A stretch of 23,204 bases of DNA, from contig NW_014039604.1 of the NCBI RefSeq assembly GCF_001186125.1, positions 1 to 23,204 of the forward strand, given 5' to 3'. Of the stretch, positions 18,800 through 23,204 are shown piece by piece; within the stretch, counting starts at the first letter, position 1, and each line of letters opens with the position of its first letter. This DNA is from Sphaeroforma arctica JP610. Taxonomy: Eukaryota; Opisthokonta; Ichthyosporea; Ichthyophonida. The position numbers were made by a program, and so were the translations under genes. Under the pieces are notes generated by a model. It had not been told where the DNA came from. It saw only the letters and a list, made by a program, of their open reading frames with translations, and did not search any database.

Positions 18800-19500
18800 T
18801 AGAGGATTCTGCTCTTCAGATACAATCTATCTTTCAGTTTACTAATTCACTAGTCAATGTATCGTATGCAATCATCGTTTACCAAGCAAAGCAGCAAGAA
18901 AAACTGCGGAGAGGATAATATTTTAAATTGAAATCGACATCAAAATTGTAAATTTGAGTTTCACAATGAACATGAAGGAAAATTGCAAGGGAAATTGTAA
19001 TTTTTTTTTCCCACTCCACAACTATTGATTGTTTATGGGTTCGTTATTTCGTAGATCCGAATGACGGTATATTCTCGTACTTGGAAAAATGGCGTACGGC
19101 TGCGTAGGTATACAAAAAATATGCCCAAAGGTATTATTTAATTTCGGGTTGATTTGAGGCTGCACACAATACTTTACATGATAAAAGGGCAAAATGGAAG
19201 GCTGGGCGAGAAATATCGGGCGAACCTTACTCAAAGTAATTATTATCCTGTAGTATAGATTGCTAATTGTATCTATTTGTTTCCCGTAGATATACAAAAG
19301 TTGGTTTTGCTAATTTTTACATCTTTGATTCCTGATCTTCCAAAAATATACAAGTAAGTTGCGAAAACTCCCCCGTAGTTTCATCTTCTCTAGCGTCCAG
19401 AACATTTCTCGCGTATATTTCTTCGGAGTTGCCAAAGAGTGAGATCAGCCATAGGATATACTCGATTTTATATGTGACGTGATATAATTCCGTTCGAGCA
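18800..19500. other. Intergenic AT-rich sequence, no gene recognised
   Basis: Only chance-sized minus-strand frames (19297 to 19022; 19559 to 19317) of no recognised family. Homopolymer T runs near 19008 and 19526. Confidence 0.4.
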
Positions 19501-19510
19501 TGTTTGAGTG

Positions 19511-19960
19511 AGGCATTCTTGCCTTTTTTTTTCACCTCGAAAGCCGGCACGGCAGACAACAGTACTATATTATCCTATAGCTATCAAATGCTCTGGGCAG
19601 ATCGGCGTGTACTATCATTATCACAGGTCATGTGAAGTGATCTGCTGCAACTATGACAAATTAACTGAAATTCGCTTCTTTACGCCTCGAAAGTTGGCTC
19701 GCCACAGCAGCACAACCGAGTCTCATAGCTGTCAATACTGTGGGGGCAGATCGACGTCTAAAATCAATACCACAGGCCATTTTTGTTCACGGAAAGTAAA
19801 TTATATCATAGTTGATACTAATACAGAACAGACGGAAAGCCAATTGACTAGGTCACAATTAAAATCCGAGGGACTAGGCACGGCCTACCTATTGCTCCAG
19901 AAAGCCAAGAGCCAACAAGCGGTCGTGAAACAGTGGACAAGGATCCCCCCCAAACAATAA
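19511..19960 (+). CDS. Unrecognised open frame with a Cys/His cluster, possible terminal exon
   Basis: A frame of about 150 codons without an internal ATG, so it could only be (part of) an exon. Its second half has HSCQYCGG, then HFC (C-x2-C-x12-H-x-C), loosely like a zinc-binding knuckle, and a hydrophilic Gln/Lys-rich end. Its TAA overlaps an AATAAA at 19956-19961. Against coding: the frame spans two copies of a repeat (19535 and 19685), and the copies differ by a one-base indel that puts them in different frames. No upstream exon seen. Confidence 0.2.
   Translation, partial: RHSCLFFSPRKPARQTTVLYYPIAIKCSGQIGVYYHYHRSCEVICCNYDKLTEIRFFTPRKLARHSSTTESHSCQYCGGRSTSKINTTGHFCSRKVNYIIVDTNTEQTESQLTRSQLKSEGLGTAYLLLQKAKSQQAVVKQWTRIPPKQ
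19535..19795 (+). repeat. Tandem duplication of about 110 bp at 150-bp spacing
   Basis: The copies begin CCTCGAAAG at 19535 and 19685 and share ATAGCT(A/G)TCAA, GGCAGATCG(G/A)CG and (A/T)(A/C)CACAGG(T/C)CAT. They are moderately diverged, including at least one single-base indel. Confidence 0.7.
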
Positions 19961-19964
19961 AAGT

Positions 19965-21590
19965 GGGTGTAGTTCAAAAGGTTGTGTAGTCTTTAAGGTG
20001 TGCGTAAACCACAACCTGAATTAGAGTGTACAAGGTGTGTGATTCTGGGCATGTACGGTTTGTGCGTGAGTACGAGTGTACAGGATGTGATTAAAGGTAA
20101 TTGATTGACGATTTGCAGGGGATGTAGATCGGAACGCAACCATATGCGTGTAATAGTTGTTGGCCACAAACATGTCGCATAGTGATATCAATAAGTCAGG
20201 CGCAAACATGTAGCAGGCGAAGCAATGACTATTTCATTTTGTAATGCCTCGACAGTTGCGGGTAGCTTTCTCACGAGTATAGATATATATGATATCATAC
20301 ACGATGCACGTACAAATATGTCATACGGTATGTACACGTATAATGAACTGGGAGCGGAGTTTAGCGCAAGAAACGCCCTAAATCACCTCTGGCTGAAGCC
20401 ATGATATGTACATTTGTTTTACAATGAATGTGCTTGTAAAAATACATATATATAGGGTGCTTCTAAAATTAAGGTACTCGCGTTCGCAAAAAGCCTTACA
20501 ATTTGCAAATGTGGTTTACACAACGTCGATGTCATGCCATTCACATATAATTGCATACTAGTCGAAATCAACCATCGACTCTGCTTAAATTGGAGATAAA
20601 GTTTCATGAACCTCTGTGTCAATGAATACGAATTGGTCGAATTTGCACCTTGACCGACATTTGAATATTTGTATCAGAGTAGACGCCACGAGACTATCTT
20701 TAAATGACTTTAGTATGCGTGAACATTCTATAGTAGCCACATGCTTTGTGCAATTTTTGTGGGCGAGATCTATTTCTATACACAAGGCACAGCCACATAT
20801 CAATTTGTAGTCATCCAATTCGGCCCATTATCTTCTTCACACAGTGTATGTATATTAGAAACAGATAGCTAATCACCAACATTCTTTATACAAATAAATG
20901 CACCTACCGAGACATCTTCTAGCTGGTGGTAAGCCCAGCAACCTATAACTGGTGTACTTTCCGGTTCACTAACTGTCTGTGATTCCATTTATACTTGGTG
21001 AGCGATTGCTGTCTTCAGTTCTAGCTTGCTTTGGTATGCAACTTCATCTTGTCGCACTACATCTTGTTACCAATACTATCATTGCTGCAGTGACTACACT
21101 TGCTACTTGGCAAATAGTCTGCCGAAACTGTGACTTTCACATACCTTGTCCAACTCAGATTCATTTTCACCCTAATTCAACCATTCGGACAACCCCTATT
21201 GAGCTTCAAAATGATTGAAAGCCGTACTCTGCGAGAGAGAGGGATACCAGCCTAATGAAAATGCTTGCATGCTCGTTTGATGAACATTCATAGTCTTAAG
21301 TGGTGAGCGTTTGTTGCTGTCTTGTTGGTATACGATCAGCCTTCTGTTTGAGAGAAAACATACAGCTTAATCATCAAAGTGAATTTTTTTTTGTGCAAAC
21401 GACTCGATATTTGTTACCTAGCTCGAGAGCGAACGTCTTAATTGATGGTATAACAACAGAACAACACGGTGGAGTGAATGAGTGAGAGGTTGCGATGCCT
21501 GTAGCGATGGCGGGCATATTCGATATGAAGTCATTTGAAAGAGGTAATGAGCTAAACAATATAAATACAGAAAAGGCACCGCCCTTGAGA
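19965..21590. other. Intergenic sequence, no gene recognised
   Basis: Several 60-80 codon frames on both strands, none with a known motif. Short echoes such as GAGTGTACA(A)GG (near 20029 and 20074) and GGTGAGCG(A/T)TTG (near 20998 and 21302) hint at old local duplications. No tRNA or rRNA found. Confidence 0.4.
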
Positions 21591-21598
21591 TCTTAGAA

Positions 21599-21604
21599 TT
21601 TATT
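21599..21604 (-). terminator. Candidate poly(A) signal of the EEP gene
   Basis: TTTATT on the + strand, i.e. AATAAA on the minus strand, about 190 nt beyond the stop codon. The motif is common in AT-rich DNA. Confidence 0.4.
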
Positions 21605-21683
21605 TATATAATACTTTGAGGTGGACGAACGTTGTACGGTAATTTAGTTTCAACAACAGATCCATTACCGGCGGCGGATCCGA

Positions 21684-21857
21684 ATCTAAATTTTAATTTC
21701 GCGCATTTGACTGGGAAGTTATATTCAGCTTTACACTGATTATAGTAAGATTTGAAGGTTCATCTCCGTCAACTAAATTTTGATTTTGCATCCAATCAGG
21801 CAGCTATATTCAGCTTGGCACCGATTAATATATGATCTGAAGGCTCCTCTCCGTTAG
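21684..21857 (-). repeat. Tandem duplication (about 86-bp unit) of the 3' end of the EEP gene
   Basis: Two copies, 21684-21770 and 21771-21857, share CTAAATTTT, TATATTCAGCTT and GAAGG(T/C)TC(A/C)TCTCCGT. The copy nearer the gene holds the last about 20 codons, stop and some 3' flank. The outer copy, read in the same frame, gives LVDGDEPSNLTIISVKLNI against LPNGEEPSDHILIGAKLNI, so the catalytic SDH has become SNL. Confidence 0.85.
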
Positions 21858-22179
21858 GCAGAGGCCCCTCTACTGCATCTCGATGCGGTAATTTCACAAC
21901 GCTTTCTGCTTCGATCCCTTTGGAATAGAAGATGTAGTCCAGCGTTTCTATAAACGTAGGTTCTTGCTTTACTTTCGCGTAGTTTGTGAAATTCGGCTCA
22001 CAACCGTTAACTGCAGCATATGAGCTTCGCATGGGTACCTCCACCTTCGGGAAGTATTTGCCCCACGGGTTGGCTACGGGCGTGGCTTCCTTGTCTGATC
22101 CGAGTGTGCCAGTGGTTACGAATTTATACATGGAGGATGTGGGTTGGAAATTGAAATCTCCGCAAAGAATATGGGGTAC
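21796..22179 (-). CDS. EEP hydrolase, last exon
   Basis: 127 codons plus TGA. The acceptor is TTCATACAG at 22180; the intron of 312 nt lies at 22180-22491. It reads VPHILCGDFNFQPTSSMYKF and ends PSDHILIGAKLNIAA. Confidence 0.92.
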   Translation of the reverse strand, partial: VPHILCGDFNFQPTSSMYKFVTTGTLGSDKEATPVANPWGKYFPKVEVPMRSSYAAVNGCEPNFTNYAKVKQEPTFIETLDYIFYSKGIEAESVVKLPHRDAVEGPLPNGEEPSDHILIGAKLNIAA

Positions 22180-22666
22180 CTGTATGAATTAAGAAGGTCT
22201 CAGCATGAGGCAATATGCAAACAGACAAAATGCACACGAGGTATAGGCAGACGATGAAACTCAAGTAAACAAGTAAGGGTAACGCTGAACGCCAAACTAT
22301 CGTAAGCGAGTGCTTATTCAGTTGTAGCATACGATACGAAGTTCCACCACACTAACTGCTGAAATTGCTTCTAAAAATACGATAAGTAGGTCGTACGAAC
22401 GCCAGACATAGGCAGCCACTTGTTACACCGCACCGCGAACATGAGCTTCACACAGCAACATGACTCAACTGCGGTAGCAAACATTACATACCCCTTCAGC
22501 CAAATCTTTAGTTCTCTTCACAGCCAATGCAGCGTGAATGCTCATGACAGGAGGGCACCAGTATACACAGGGCATATGGTAATTGGCAATGAAGAAGGTA
22601 GCGTTGGTCTTTCTAGATTTTAAGCGGATGCCAAGGAGTATATTTTCGCGGCTTTGCGATATTTTC
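21796..22666 (-). CDS. EEP-superfamily hydrolase (endonuclease/exonuclease/phosphatase), C-terminal part, two exons
   Basis: EEP enzymes are metal-dependent phosphoesterases, including CCR4/nocturnin-type nucleases, 2'-phosphodiesterases and sugar or inositol phosphatases. Two exons (22666-22492 and 22179-21796) join in phase 0 as ...DLAEG-VPHILCGDFN.... The spliced piece has about 185 residues. It carries the core motifs in order: IANYHMPC (N-x-H), CGDFNFQPTSS (GDFN with metal-binding Asp and Asn), TLDYIFYS, and EEPSDHILIGA (catalytic SDH), stopping a few residues later as EEP domains do. The N-terminal half of the domain must lie beyond 22666, past or within the microsatellite, so the gene is partial. 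The YHMPC wording, with PPVMSIH after it, resembles a protist/plant EEP branch I cannot name; the substrate is not predictable. Confidence 0.9.
22492..22666 (-). CDS. EEP hydrolase, penultimate exon
   Basis: It encodes SRENILLGIRLKS, then FFIANYHMPCVYW. The donor is GTATGT, right after GCTGAAGGG. The acceptor is taken as CATCGCAG (exon from 22666), leaving one base before the first full codon. The frame stays open upstream to about 22698, so this left edge is less certain than the donor. Confidence 0.8.
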
Positions 22667-22750
22667 CTGCGATGTTCAAAATATTTACAGTACATCAATT
22701 TAAATATTCAACCGACAGCCAAAAGTTAGAATGTATCATGTCGAATGTCG

Positions 22751-23076
22751 TACATATATATATATATATATATGTCGGCTATCATACATATATACACACA
22801 CACATACACACATTACACACACGCACACACACATCTATATATATATACATATGTGAATTATATATATATATATATATATACATACATATACACACACACA
22901 TACACGTCTATAAATATACATATAGACTATAGACTATATATATATCAATATATATATAAATATATAATATATATACATATATATATATGCATATATATAT
23001 ACACAAAAAGACAGAAACACACATACAGACACAGACGCAGACACAGGCATGCACACACATATATAAATATTTACTT

Positions 23077-23114
<38 letters not shown>

Positions 23115-23180
23115 ATGTATATACATACATACATAAACATATATACATACATGCAGCTATTTCTCTATATATAGATGTGT
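22751..23180. repeat. Compound TA / CA / CATA microsatellite
   Basis: Blocks of TA, CA/GT and CATA repeats cover about 430 bp with few interruptions, the longest TA runs near 22753-22773 and 22859-22880. It lies on the 5' side of the EEP exons, probably in an intron of that gene or upstream of it. Open frames here are translations of the repeat (Tyr-Ile, Thr-His strings) and not genes. Confidence 0.97.
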
Positions 23181-23204
23181 GTGTGGGCATTTGTTTGTCT
23201 ATTT

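Noticed and set aside
14900-21600. Search for transposon or virus-derived coding sequence in the intergenic block
   Set aside because: No reverse transcriptase, integrase, transposase or capsid-like motif seen in any frame I read; only simple and duplicated repeats.
22654-23126. Open frames translating the TA/CA microsatellite on both strands
   Set aside because: They are low-complexity translations (Tyr-Ile, Thr-His, Val-Cys strings) of simple repeats and do not continue the EEP frame.

Overview
The window is eukaryotic nuclear DNA. It is dominated by one intron-rich gene on the + strand. All of its predicted introns are GT-AG and most are 150-780 nt. Many small introns, gene-sized spacing, AT-rich intergenic DNA and long TA/CA microsatellites suggest a protist. 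The flippase most resembles animal/holozoan ATP8B, so a unicellular holozoan such as an ichthyosporean is a reasonable guess. That guess is inference; no rRNA or other marker is present.

Region 1 (1-278): a 49-bp tandem repeat (1-134), then intron-like sequence. Region 2 (279-14886, + strand): 26 constitutive exons plus one possible 39-nt cassette exon. They splice in a continuous frame into about 1122 residues of a P4-ATPase (phospholipid flippase) closest to the ATP8B class. Every signature is present in order: DGES, the PISL motif in TM4, DKTGTLT, KGAD, TGDK, GDGAND and ten membrane spans. Every junction keeps the reading frame, so the gene looks functional. Its N-terminal exon(s) lie upstream of the window or were not recognised. 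A poly(A) signal follows the stop by 8 nt.

Region 3 (14887-21680): about 6.8 kb in which I recognise no gene. It holds a 26-bp near-palindrome, a degenerate repeat field (about 16.04-16.93 kb), a diverged duplication (17.8-18.65 kb), a 29-bp tandem duplication, a G-rich tract, a duplicated 150-bp period around 19.5-19.8 kb with an open Cys/His-containing frame, and several short ORFs of no known family.

Region 4 (21684-22666, - strand): the 3' end (two exons) of an endonuclease/exonuclease/phosphatase (EEP) superfamily enzyme, with the N-x-H, GDFN and SDH catalytic motifs. Its last about 60 coding bases are tandemly duplicated just downstream in degenerate form. Region 5 (22751-23180): a compound TA/CA/CATA microsatellite.

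The most notable signal is inside the flippase gene. Exon 6 is flanked by two partial copies of itself. A 78-nt phase-compatible copy of its 5' part lies in the intron before it. A 39-nt phase-compatible copy of its 3' end lies in the intron after it. The EEP gene shows the same kind of local exon-end duplication. I found no evidence of a new multi-gene system: the two genes are unrelated in function and only neighbours.
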